Assembly: GCF_039634365.2 (NCBI RefSeq)
Contig: NZ_CP155079.2
Coordinates: 372,001 to 436,000, forward strand
DNA: 64,000 nt
From: Mucilaginibacter sp. PAMB04168
GTDB lineage: Bacteria; Bacteroidota; Bacteroidia; Sphingobacteriales; Sphingobacteriaceae
Direction of reading: 5' to 3'
The stretch's first letter is position 1. Every line of letters starts with the position of its first letter. Of this stretch, positions 55,839 through 63,687 are shown piece by piece. The notes under the pieces are model-generated. The model searched no databases, was not told the DNA's origin, and worked only from the letters and a program-made list of their open reading frames with translations. Made by a program: the position numbers and the translations under genes.

Positions 55839-57122
55839 CTACTTTGTTTTAGACGGCGGACTGACGTACCAGCTTAACCCCACAGCCACCCCGGTAGACT
55901 GCAGATTGACACGGCCATAGCCAATATCGGTTAGTGGTACTTTCATATATGGTTGTATGTTTAACCCAAAGCTATTGTTAATGCGCTGCTGATAGGCCAC
56001 GTTTAAGTTAAGCACACCCAGCACGTGTTTATTTTGATTGCTAATATTATAACTGGCGGGCCCTGTATACTTGTTGCTGTAATAGCCGGCTGTAGGGTAG
56101 TTAAACTGATAGTTTTCGCGCAGCATAAAGTAGGAGGAAAGCCCGGTGCCAATACTTAACTGGCGGTTATTTTTACTGTACAACTGGTAGCTTACATTAA
56201 TTGGTATATCGAGCACCCGGCAATCGGCCGTAACATCGGTAGGCTGGGTGCCAAACTGATAAGTGCTTTGATATTGGCTGAAATTAACCATGTAGGGCTT
56301 TTGCGCGTAAATGGCCCCCGTGCTAACGGTAAACTTACGGCTAATGCCAACCGATACCAGCAAGCCGGCATTGGTGCCCACTTTAGTGCGGTTAAAGGCG
56401 CTGCCTACGCCATTAAAATCGGGCGCTGCTATAATGGTTAACGTTAGGGGTAAATTAGCGCCTGCGGTTTTTATTGCTGGCTTTTGGGTTTCTTTAACAG
56501 CGACGGTTGTGTTTGCGGTAGCGGCCGTGTCGTTATTAGCCTTAACAGCGGCATTGTTAGCCACCATTGCACCGGTAGTTAATACGGCTGCATTATGGCT
56601 GGTATCTGCATTAGCCTGGCTTAGGGTATTACCTGCAGCATCGGGATTGGTTTTAGCAATGGTTCCGCTATCAACCGTTGTTTTTAAACCAGCAGCATAG
56701 CGACCAGGTACCGCAGCAGATGCGTTCAGCAAGGCTTTTGCCGAACTGCCTTTAACCCGCATAACCATACTCTTCAACCTATTTATACCAGTATCTGCAA
56801 ATGCGGGAGGCGTAGCTAAGTGCTGTTTGTCCTGGTCGCTTGTACCGGGATGTTGTTTATGGTTTTTAATCTTAACTGTGTTTTTTTCGTGCTTTGGCTG
56901 CTTGGGCCAAAAAAATACCATGCCGAACGTGATTAATAAAATGGCCGCTAAACCGCTTATGATGGCTGGCAACCGGCGTATTAAACCATTGCGCTTACCC
57001 TGTGCATCCAGCATTTGCGCCATAGCCTGCCAGTCCCGGTCATCATAATTAATATGCTTGTCGGGGTTAGTAAGCCCTTGCTTAAATAAATGGTCCAGGT
57101 CTTTTTCTTCTTGCTCTTTCAT
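55839..57122 (-). CDS. Putative dual-membrane-spanning anti-sigma factor
   Basis: This 427-residue protein has four parts. A charged cytoplasmic head (1-50) with YDDRDWQAMAQMLDAQ resembles a small anti-sigma domain. A single inner-membrane helix spans 51-73. A long low-complexity linker rich in Ala, Thr, Asn and Lys (about 75-222) could cross the periplasm. The C-terminal domain (about 224-427) is an eight-strand outer-membrane barrel by its alternating pattern and the final aromatic GVAVGLSWY. The head is translationally coupled to the upstream ECF sigma gene through an ATGA overlap. This is the layout of the Dma anti-sigma proteins described in Bacteroides thetaiotaomicron; similarity to them is architectural, not shown by alignment. 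Confidence 0.75.
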   Translation of the reverse strand: MKEQEEKDLDHLFKQGLTNPDKHINYDDRDWQAMAQMLDAQGKRNGLIRRLPAIISGLAAILLITFGMVFFWPKQPKHEKNTVKIKNHKQHPGTSDQDKQHLATPPAFADTGINRLKSMVMRVKGSSAKALLNASAAVPGRYAAGLKTTVDSGTIAKTNPDAAGNTLSQANADTSHNAAVLTTGAMVANNAAVKANNDTAATANTTVAVKETQKPAIKTAGANLPLTLTIIAAPDFNGVGSAFNRTKVGTNAGLLVSVGISRKFTVSTGAIYAQKPYMVNFSQYQSTYQFGTQPTDVTADCRVLDIPINVSYQLYSKNNRQLSIGTGLSSYFMLRENYQFNYPTAGYYSNKYTGPASYNISNQNKHVLGVLNLNVAYQQRINNSFGLNIQPYMKVPLTDIGYGRVNLQSTGVAVGLSWYVSPPSKTK

Positions 57123-57751
57123 CGCCTTATACCATTATTCAAAAAGCTCAAGTGCAGGTTGGCAGCGCTAATGGCTACAATCTGTGTTTGATTGGTGCCA
57201 TTTAAACCATCGGGTATTTCAGCCGCTTTTAGTATCATCTTTTTTAATTTCTCTCGCGCCTTAAACAGGTTCGATTTAGATGTACCTGCGCTAATGTTCA
57301 GCATCTCGCCAATCTCTTCATGCGTATATCCCTCAATGGCATACAGGTTAAATACCGTTCGGTAAGCCTGTGGTAAACGCTGTATCATGTCCAGCAGTTC
57401 CTGGTAATTAATTTTTTTATCAGGCAGTTCGTTATCTGTTAAGTGCTCAGCTTCGGTTAAATCTTCGGTGTAGGCTACTTTTAAATTACTACGATAGTAA
57501 TCTATCGACATGTTCATCATGATGCGCCCCAGCCATGCTTTAAATGGCCTCGATTCGTCGTATTTGTTTAAGTTGTTAAACATCTTCAAAAATCCTTGGT
57601 TCATGATCTCGGCAGCCTCGTACCTGTTGTTCGCGTAGCGCAAACAAATACCCATAGCAAAGCCATAAAACGCCTTATACAGCATTTTCTGACTTTTGCG
57701 ATCCTGCTGCTGGCAGGCCGTAATCAGCTGGTGTAAGTCTGCTTCTCCCAT
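57119..57751 (-). CDS. ECF-type RNA polymerase sigma factor
   Basis: This 210-residue sigma-70 family member has region 2 (about 20-90, FYGFAMGICLRYANNRYEAAEIMNQGFLKMF and FKAWLGRIMMNMSIDYYR) and region 4 (about 115-170) with YTHEEIGEMLNISAGTSKSNLFKAREKLKK, the helix-turn-helix for the -35-like element. No region 1 or 3 is present, as in extracytoplasmic-function sigmas. It heads the operon sigma / anti-sigma / YceI / DUF5777 / Rieske, so it probably autoregulates it and is held by the protein encoded next. A hairpin with a T-run lies about 55 bp upstream of the start. Confidence 0.95.
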   Translation of the reverse strand: MGEADLHQLITACQQQDRKSQKMLYKAFYGFAMGICLRYANNRYEAAEIMNQGFLKMFNNLNKYDESRPFKAWLGRIMMNMSIDYYRSNLKVAYTEDLTEAEHLTDNELPDKKINYQELLDMIQRLPQAYRTVFNLYAIEGYTHEEIGEMLNISAGTSKSNLFKAREKLKKMILKAAEIPDGLNGTNQTQIVAISAANLHLSFLNNGIRR

Positions 57752-57805
57752 ATAATTGGGTTATACTGCGTTAATAGTCCTGGTCACATCATTTATAAGT
57801 AACAC

Positions 57806-57836
57806 GTAACAAAAAGGCAAAGGGTTGCTTCGCCTT
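57806..57836 (-). promoter_or_regulatory. Hairpin with T-run in the sigma operon leader
   Basis: On the minus strand AAGGC (57836-57832) pairs with GCCTT (57818-57814), with three more inner pairs across one mismatch, followed by TTTTTGTT. It looks like a weak terminator placed upstream of the sigma gene, so it could act as an attenuator or end an antisense transcript. Confidence 0.35.
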
Positions 57837-57992
57837 GAAAATAATTTGAAATGAACAGCAATATAATTTTAATTGATTAGTAATGAGCCACAAAAGCTAC
57901 AATAACTAATAGCTTAAAACCTTAAAACGAAGTTGTTACTTTGTGTTGTTATACATTAACGTAAACTTGTAAGGGATACAACCATATTAAAA

Positions 57993-58448
57993 ATGACCAC
58001 TAAAAATTTAATGATCAGCTTAGCTACCGCATTAACCATGTTTGGATCGGTGCAGGCGCAAACAAAGAAGCCCGTTGTAAAGGCCAAAGCAGGTGCCGCG
58101 TCAGCAACTGATGTAAAAGCATCCATTCAGCGCGGGCAGGTGGTGTATGCGCAAAACTGCCTGTCTTGCCACCAGGCCGATGGCGGGGGCGTACAAAATA
58201 TGAACGCTCCTTTAGTAAAAACAGCTTATGTACTGGGGAACAATCAAAGGCTGATCAGCGTTTTATTAAAAGGCATGCAAGGCGTAGAAATAGAAGGCGA
58301 AACCTACACCAACGTAATGCCGCAGTTTACCCATTTGAGCAACAAGCAAATTGCCGATGTATTAACCTACGTGCGTAACAGCTTTGGGAACAAAGCCAAC
58401 GCTATAAAAGAAGCAGAAGTGGCTGAAGCCCGCAAAAAGGTTAAATAG
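57993..58448 (+). CDS. Monoheme class I cytochrome c
   Basis: This 151-residue exported protein (signal peptide ending VQAQT) has an Ala/Lys-rich linker, one heme-attachment site NCLSCH (Cys56, Cys59, His60) and a downstream methionine ligand candidate in NVMPQFTHLS. The heme domain spans about 44-135. The C-terminal tail is charged. It is a soluble periplasmic electron carrier. It is divergent from the ECF sigma operon that includes the Rieske lipoprotein, a plausible partner. A terminator follows. Confidence 0.93.
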   Translation: MTTKNLMISLATALTMFGSVQAQTKKPVVKAKAGAASATDVKASIQRGQVVYAQNCLSCHQADGGGVQNMNAPLVKTAYVLGNNQRLISVLLKGMQGVEIEGETYTNVMPQFTHLSNKQIADVLTYVRNSFGNKANAIKEAEVAEARKKVK

Positions 58449-58458
58449 CAATCAAAAC

Positions 58459-58492
58459 AAAAAGGGCTGTCTGATCCGGCAGCCCCTTTTTT
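58459..58492 (+). terminator. Terminator after cytochrome c
   Basis: AAAGGGCTG (58461-58469) pairs with the CAGCCCCTTT arm starting at 58480, with a loop of about 10 nt, followed by a T-run to 58492. It is 11 bp after the stop codon. Confidence 0.85.
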
Positions 58493-58804
58493 ACACCGGT
58501 ACACCGGCATAATCACGTCTCAAAGCTGCCGCAAGGAGCTAGCCATAACCCTACTGGCAATTTATCTTTTTGTGTTTAAGCTGTATCACTGCTGTAGCGG
58601 ACAAGTACTGCTATCCGGACTACTACAGGCATCTTGCCATCTGCATCAATTTTCTACATCATATTCGGTTACTCATTGGGTGCTGGCACACATCCCATAC
58701 TGTGCGGGTTCAAAATAAAAGTAAGCACTAACCTTTTTATGTTGCTAACGTAATAAGGCTTATAAAGCTCTCATGCTTTATTCCCCTAATTAATTATAAA
58801 CTAC
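58493..58804. other. Intergenic region before the kinase pair
   Basis: About 310 bp without an open frame of note. It should hold the promoter of the kinase gene at 58805. I see no exact TAnnTTTG box, no tandem tract and no recognisable RNA. Confidence 0.4.
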
Positions 58805-60025
58805 ATGGATACCTCAATAAGTGCATCAGAACTGAGGCTGCGCTCTATTATGCAGCATGCACCTTTAGGCTTGGCCGAAATTGATGCCAGCGGAAAAATT
58901 GTTAATTTAAACCTGGCAGGTACTGCATTGCTCAAGCCACTTACTGCTGCTTTGAGCGTGTCTATAGAGAATATTTTCCCTATACTGGATGTCATTAATC
59001 CTAAGGTTGTGCCGGCTATTAAAGCCTTTAGTCAACCCGGCGGGTTGATTATGGGTAACGAACAATGCCATTTTTCTTATCCCGGCGAGCTGGATTTGGT
59101 GGAAAAAGATTTCAGCATAACGGTTAGTAAAATGGCCGACTGCTTTATTGTAAGCTTTGAAGATGTTACCGAAAAGGTTTCCGAGGAAAAGGCTATGGTA
59201 CAGGCCGAACTTGATAAAGCGGTAGCGCAGGGCAAGTTCGAAATAGCATCGGAGGTACTGCATGATATTGGCAACGCCGTGGTGGGGTTTGGCTCATACC
59301 TTACCCGCATTAACCGCATGATGGAACAAAACAACCTTGCCAATCTTAAAAATGTAGCTGGTTTTATGAAGGCACAGCAACAGGCTTTTGGCCAGGTAAT
59401 AGGTACCGATAAAGCTGGCGCATTAGTGAACCTGATGGAAGGTATAGCCAAAAGTCAGGAAGAACATCAAACAGAAATTAAGCGTTCCATTGCCGACCAG
59501 CTTAACATTATTGCGCATATACAGGATATCCTGAACATACAACGGCAGTATGTAGTAGGCCATGAGGCACAGGAGCGCAAGCCTGTAAACCTGCGCAGTA
59601 TTATTAACGATTGCCGGGCTATGGTATTTGGCGCTATTGATAAAAAAGGAATTAAACTTACCCTAGATATGCCGGCCGAAGGTGTGGTTATTAAAGGTGA
59701 CCGTACCAAGCTGATGCAGGTGATACTGAACATTCTGAAAAATAGCATTGAAGCCATTGATTTAAATGCCGAAGATAAGCGCATTTACCTTGGTTTAACC
59801 ACTCAAGAGGGCAGCGTTAACCTGGTTATAAGTGATAGCGGCAAAGGGTTTGATGAGGCTACTGGTGCCCACCTTTTTGAGCGTGGCTACACTACCAAAA
59901 GTACAGGAACGGGATTGGGATTATACAATTGCCGATCTATTATAGAAAGCCACTCGGGCACTATAACCATTACCAGCGATGGCCCTGGTAAAGGTGCAAC
60001 TACAGCCATCCTGTTTAAAAGCTAA
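58805..60025 (+). CDS. PAS-domain sensor histidine kinase, cytoplasmic
   Basis: This 406-residue protein lacks membrane helices. A PAS-like domain (about 8-120: RSIMQHAPLGLAEIDASGKIVNLNLAG) is followed by a coiled coil (about 128-150), a dimerisation helix with EVLHDIGNAVVG (His candidate, about 155; the LHDIGN form differs from the common SHELRTP) and a HATPase domain (ILNILKNSIEAI, DSGKGFD, TGTGLGLYNCRSI). It is 26 bp ahead of a receiver-kinase gene, so the two probably exchange phosphate or form one cascade. The signal is cytoplasmic and unknown. Confidence 0.92.
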   Translation: MDTSISASELRLRSIMQHAPLGLAEIDASGKIVNLNLAGTALLKPLTAALSVSIENIFPILDVINPKVVPAIKAFSQPGGLIMGNEQCHFSYPGELDLVEKDFSITVSKMADCFIVSFEDVTEKVSEEKAMVQAELDKAVAQGKFEIASEVLHDIGNAVVGFGSYLTRINRMMEQNNLANLKNVAGFMKAQQQAFGQVIGTDKAGALVNLMEGIAKSQEEHQTEIKRSIADQLNIIAHIQDILNIQRQYVVGHEAQERKPVNLRSIINDCRAMVFGAIDKKGIKLTLDMPAEGVVIKGDRTKLMQVILNILKNSIEAIDLNAEDKRIYLGLTTQEGSVNLVISDSGKGFDEATGAHLFERGYTTKSTGTGLGLYNCRSIIESHSGTITITSDGPGKGATTAILFKS

Positions 60026-60051
60026 ATAAAATATTTATAACAAAATTTGAT

Positions 60052-61617
60052 ATGAACGACATTAACACTTCTGTATTGGTGATTGATGATGAGGAGTTGG
60101 TAAGAGACAATATTGAAGAAATACTCGCTCCCCTTAAAAACACGCAGCATGATGATTTTATGAACGAGGCGGCCAGTATACTGTTTGATGCACCGCGGCC
60201 GCTGCTTGCCCCGCGTACCAGCAACATTCCTGTTTTTACGGTTGATAAAGCCGCAAACGGTATGGAGGGACTCGATAAAGTAAAAAAAGCGCTTCAAAAC
60301 GGTACACCTTACGCTGTCATCTTTTTAGACATGCGCATGCCCGGTTGGGACGGATTGGAAACGGCCATTAAAATAAGAGAGCACGATAGTAAAGCCGAAA
60401 TTATATTTATTACCGCCTACAGCGATCGTTCCATTGACGAAATTGTGGAAAAAGCAGGTCAGAACGTAGGTTATCATTGCAAGCCGTATGCGTCTGAAGA
60501 GATTATTCAGCTGGCAACCAAAGCCGTTACAGACTATAGCCGGCTTCGTAATCTGGAAAAACTAATTGAGTCGATATCCTCTATCGGATTAAATAAAAAT
60601 CAGCTCAATTCGCTGCTCAAAAACATACTCGACCAACTGGCCAACTCAGTAGATACCGACATGGCCCTGTTGGGTAAGTTGCATGATGATTACGCGTACG
60701 AGAAGGTGATCTCCATTGGCGCTATGGAGGAGAGGGTAAATCTGGAAGAGCTGGTTAACCGAGTAAAAGACATAAAGATAAATGAAGAAGAAGTTTTACA
60801 GATAGATGAGCTGGTGCTTGCCCGTATGGATGATTACTCTGTATTTGCTGTACTTAAAAAGCAAGAGCGGTTAAAGACCGAGCGCATGTACCTGCTCAAG
60901 CTTTTTGTACAAAATGCGGCACAAGCTATACGCAATGCCGAGCTTAATGAGAAACTCCTGCAAAAGGAAAAGCTATCGGCCGTGGGTAAAGCTATGGGTA
61001 TGGTGATGCATGACCTGCGCTCGCCCGTTAAAAACATAAAATTAATTGCACAGCTCATGCGCGAAGAAAATGCGCATGATGAGTGGATTGATATGCTGGA
61101 ACAAAGCGCCGACCAAGCCTCCGAAATTTTTGACGACTTTTTAGATTTCATCAGGGAGACCTCCATAAAAAAACAACCCGTACAGATCAGGCAAATGATA
61201 GAAGCAGCGATTCAGCAATCGGCTGTGCATCCTTATGCTGCGCAGGTAAAGCTTAGTCAGGATCTGCAGGAGAGTTTGGCCGTGCTGGGCGACGAAAGTA
61301 AGCTGAAAAGAAGTATTGGCAATTTGCTTAATAATGCGTTCGAGGCTTTGAAAGACCATCACGTGGGCAATCCGGCTGTGCATATCAGTGCCGTTAAAAG
61401 CCAGGATATGGTTGTTATCACCATTGCAGATAATGGTGTGGGTATACCTGATGCCATTAGCCGTACGCTGTTTGAACCGTTTGTAACCCGCGATAAAAGT
61501 AACGGTACGGGCTTGGGGCTGGCTATCGTAAAGCAATTTATTACCGCACACAACGGCAACATTACAGTCGAAAACAATAATGGTGCTCAATTTATCATCA
61601 CCATCCCGTTAATGTAA
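60052..61617 (+). CDS. Response regulator / histidine kinase with an extended receiver
   Basis: This 521-residue protein has an N-terminal receiver (DDEELVRDN acidic pocket near 11-19; phospho-acceptor in FLDMRMPGWDG near 93) with an insertion of about 40 residues between the first helix and second strand (about 27-65, NTQHDDFMNEAASILFDAPRP). A GAF-like region (about 150-290), a dimerisation helix with MVMHDLRSPVKN and a HATPase domain follow (NLLNNAFEAL, DNGVGIPD, GTGLGLAIV). The insertion is a feature of a known group of kinase-linked receivers, so I take it as intact. It is probably phosphorylated by the upstream PAS kinase. No DNA-binding domain is present. Confidence 0.9.
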   Translation: MNDINTSVLVIDDEELVRDNIEEILAPLKNTQHDDFMNEAASILFDAPRPLLAPRTSNIPVFTVDKAANGMEGLDKVKKALQNGTPYAVIFLDMRMPGWDGLETAIKIREHDSKAEIIFITAYSDRSIDEIVEKAGQNVGYHCKPYASEEIIQLATKAVTDYSRLRNLEKLIESISSIGLNKNQLNSLLKNILDQLANSVDTDMALLGKLHDDYAYEKVISIGAMEERVNLEELVNRVKDIKINEEEVLQIDELVLARMDDYSVFAVLKKQERLKTERMYLLKLFVQNAAQAIRNAELNEKLLQKEKLSAVGKAMGMVMHDLRSPVKNIKLIAQLMREENAHDEWIDMLEQSADQASEIFDDFLDFIRETSIKKQPVQIRQMIEAAIQQSAVHPYAAQVKLSQDLQESLAVLGDESKLKRSIGNLLNNAFEALKDHHVGNPAVHISAVKSQDMVVITIADNGVGIPDAISRTLFEPFVTRDKSNGTGLGLAIVKQFITAHNGNITVENNNGAQFIITIPLM

Positions 61618-61653
61618 GCCTGCAGCCGGCAAGGTAATAAGGCCGTTAGCTAA

Positions 61654-61715
61654 AACAAAACAGGGCTTGTACTTACCCGCTTTTATAAGCAAGTAAGCAC
61701 AAGCCCTGTTTTGTT
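61654..61715. terminator. Bidirectional terminator between converging genes
   Basis: AACAAAACAGGGCTTGT (61654-61670) pairs perfectly over 17 bp with ACAAGCCCTGTTTTGTT (61699-61715). The 28-nt loop holds a second small stem (CTTAC/GTAAG). It ends both the kinase pair and the small acidic gene. Confidence 0.88.
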
Positions 61716-61724
61716 ATGATCTAA

Positions 61725-61961
61725 TTAGTCGTTATCATCAACACCTCTGTTGTTTTGGGCGTTGGCGTTGCTATTGCCTAAGTCCATGTCCAGTTGCTCT
61801 TCGTTACCGTCGTAACCAATCATGGTGTCTTCTATAGCAATCTGGTAGCCCTCTTCTTTTTGTTCCTTATGGCTTTCAATGTTAGGGTTGCTGGGCTCGG
61901 AGTTCTTGTCGGCCTCTATGGGTTTCAAAAAACCGTTCTCTTTTTTCTGCTGATTTTCCAT
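61725..61961 (-). CDS. Small acidic protein of unknown function
   Basis: From the ATG at 61961 this gives a 78-residue protein, starting MENQQKKENGFLKPIE; an in-frame upstream ATG would add 11 residues. It is highly acidic and polar (rich in Glu, Asp, Asn, Gln), with no hydrophobic core, so it is likely disordered. It ends NAQNNRGVDDND. I recognise no family. A terminator directly follows its stop, which supports real expression. Confidence 0.55.
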   Translation of the reverse strand: MENQQKKENGFLKPIEADKNSEPSNPNIESHKEQKEEGYQIAIEDTMIGYDGNEEQLDMDLGNSNANAQNNRGVDDND

Positions 61962-62153
61962 GGTGCTATATGTTAAATGTATCCTTCTTAACAAATGTAT
62001 TTTCTTAGGGTTTAAATAATTTAATCTAAATGATTGTTATATTCTTTACTATTCCCGTAGGTAGTAAGCACATTGGCTAATTATTGAGCTTTTTAAAACC
62101 AGCGCGTTAATGCGGGGTTTAACTTTAAATTAAATATACTTAGCACAAACGTC

Positions 62154-63155
62154 ATGAACGAAGAAAATAAAATGTCGCGCCGCAAAGTAATCGGCGGGAT
62201 AGGAGCAGGCTTGGCCACGGCTGCCGTAGCTCCGGTTTTTGCAGCTAATGGCTTAACCGCCCAGCCGCTGGCCGAGGGGTTGTCAGATCCCACCACCAAA
62301 TATCCAAAACCACCGTTTAAAAGTCAGTCGCAACCCTGGCCTGGCCTGGCCAGCCAAATGGATCCCAAACCCGATCATGGCGAAACCAGCTATAAAGGAT
62401 CGGGGCGTTTGGCGGGGCGTAAAGCGCTGATTACCGGCGGCGACTCGGGCATGGGCAGGGCTGCTGCCATAGCCTACGCCCGCGAGGGAGCAGATGTGGC
62501 TATTAACTACCTGCCAGCCGAAGAGGCCGACGCTAAAGAAGTGGTTGCTTTAATTAAAGCTGCCGGGCGTAAAGCTGTAGCCCTACCTGGCGATATACGC
62601 GAAGAAGCTTTTTGCCAGAAAATGGTAGCCGAGGCTGTACGCCAATTAGGCGGGTTGGATATTTTGGTAAGCAATGCAGCACGCCAGCAAACGCGCCCAA
62701 CCATTATGGATGTAACCAGTGCCGATTTTGACGCTACCATGAAAACCAATATTTATGCACCGTTTTGGATCATTAAAGCAGCTTTGCCACACCTGAAGCC
62801 GGGTTCTGCCATTATAGGTACTACCTCTGAGCAGGCGTATGATCCATCGGCCGAATTGTATGATTATGCACAAACCAAGGCAGCTACTACTAATTATGTA
62901 AAATCATTAGCTAAGCAATTGGCGCCAAAGGGTATAAGGGTTAATGGCGTAGCGCCGGGCCCTATCTGGACACCCTTACAGGTGAGCGGCGGTGCCACCC
63001 AGGAAAAATTGAAAAGTTTTGGCGGACAAACGCCAATGGGCCGCCCTGGTCAGCCTGTAGAACTGGCTTCTATTTATGTGCAGCTTGCTGCAAGTGATGC
63101 CAGCTATGCTACCGGTCAGGTTTATGGATCTTCCGGCGGTGCCGGTCAGCCATAG
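62154..63155 (+). CDS. Short-chain dehydrogenase/reductase with Tat-like export signal
   Basis: This 333-residue protein begins with MSRRKVIGGIG and a hydrophobic Ala-rich stretch ending PVFAANG, a twin-arginine-type signal (the start may be 62154 or the ATG at 62172). A Pro-rich segment (about 45-80, TTKYPKPPFKSQSQPWPGLASQMDPKPDHGE) is followed by the SDR domain: cofactor loop TGGDSGMG (94-101), Ser225 and the YAQTK catalytic pair Tyr238/Lys242. The PWPG and DHGE segments are shared with YhdF/YghA-like SDRs. An exported SDR is unusual because the cofactor is cytoplasmic, unless it is exported already folded with bound NAD(P). Confidence 0.9.
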   Translation: MNEENKMSRRKVIGGIGAGLATAAVAPVFAANGLTAQPLAEGLSDPTTKYPKPPFKSQSQPWPGLASQMDPKPDHGETSYKGSGRLAGRKALITGGDSGMGRAAAIAYAREGADVAINYLPAEEADAKEVVALIKAAGRKAVALPGDIREEAFCQKMVAEAVRQLGGLDILVSNAARQQTRPTIMDVTSADFDATMKTNIYAPFWIIKAALPHLKPGSAIIGTTSEQAYDPSAELYDYAQTKAATTNYVKSLAKQLAPKGIRVNGVAPGPIWTPLQVSGGATQEKLKSFGGQTPMGRPGQPVELASIYVQLAASDASYATGQVYGSSGGAGQP

Positions 63156-63181
63156 TCGGCAAAAAACCATATGAAATAAAT

Positions 63182-63218
63182 GGCCTCACTGAGTTAATAA
63201 GTGCGGCTATTTTTTTTT
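63182..63218. terminator. Terminator between converging SDR and BLUF genes
   Basis: GGCCTCACT (63182-63190) pairs with AAGTGCGGCT (63199-63208) across one mismatch, followed by an eight- to nine-base T-run. It ends the SDR transcript and touches the BLUF stop codon. Confidence 0.75.
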
Positions 63219-63681
63219 ATAGACCATGAAAATCATACTGCCGATTCATATCATAAAATGTCTTCATGAAATTTAATGCTACATTGAAAGTTGGTGTAGC
63301 CGGGGTATCCTTAAAATAATCATCAGGATTGAAAAATCCGGGCGTATTAAGATGTTCTTCCAGCTTCAAAGAGTTGAAACCCATGCTCCAGGTTTTGAAA
63401 TGCCTTTTGGCAATAGGTTGCTGGTTAAGAACAGTTACCTGATGGTGACGCTCATCTGTTTTTATCTTATCAAAAATGAGATTTATTTCATCAGGTGTAC
63501 CTTCAAGTACCTGCATAAAGCGCCCTTCGTTATTGGCTAAAAAGTGGCCTTCTACGTACAATAGTAAGCCAGTTAAACCGTGCGTTTCATTCCAGTTTCT
63601 GGATTCCTGTAACAGATGAAGTAAGTCATCGTTTTCCATAAGCCTGGCGGCTTTACTGGCATAAACTAAACAGTGGAGCAT
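63217..63681 (-). CDS. BLUF-domain blue-light sensor protein
   Basis: I start at the ATG at 63681; the longer frame begins with TTG two codons upstream. The 154-residue protein has the BLUF fold: conserved Tyr in LVYAS (about residue 7), Asn in NWNETHGLTGLLLY, Gln in GRFMQVLEG and Trp in TWSMGF, which together hold FAD and its hydrogen-bond network. The C-terminal tail (about 110-154) is short and lacks an output domain such as EAL, so signalling is probably through a protein partner. The nearest genes are the SDR (converging) and the window edge. Confidence 0.93.
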   Translation of the reverse strand: MLHCLVYASKAARLMENDDLLHLLQESRNWNETHGLTGLLLYVEGHFLANNEGRFMQVLEGTPDEINLIFDKIKTDERHHQVTVLNQQPIAKRHFKTWSMGFNSLKLEEHLNTPGFFNPDDYFKDTPATPTFNVALNFMKTFYDMNRQYDFHGL

Positions 63682-63687
63682 ATTCAA

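Noticed and set aside
60130..60250. Possible frameshift or insertion in the receiver of the second kinase
   Set aside because: The frame is intact, and extended receivers with an insertion at this point are a known group.
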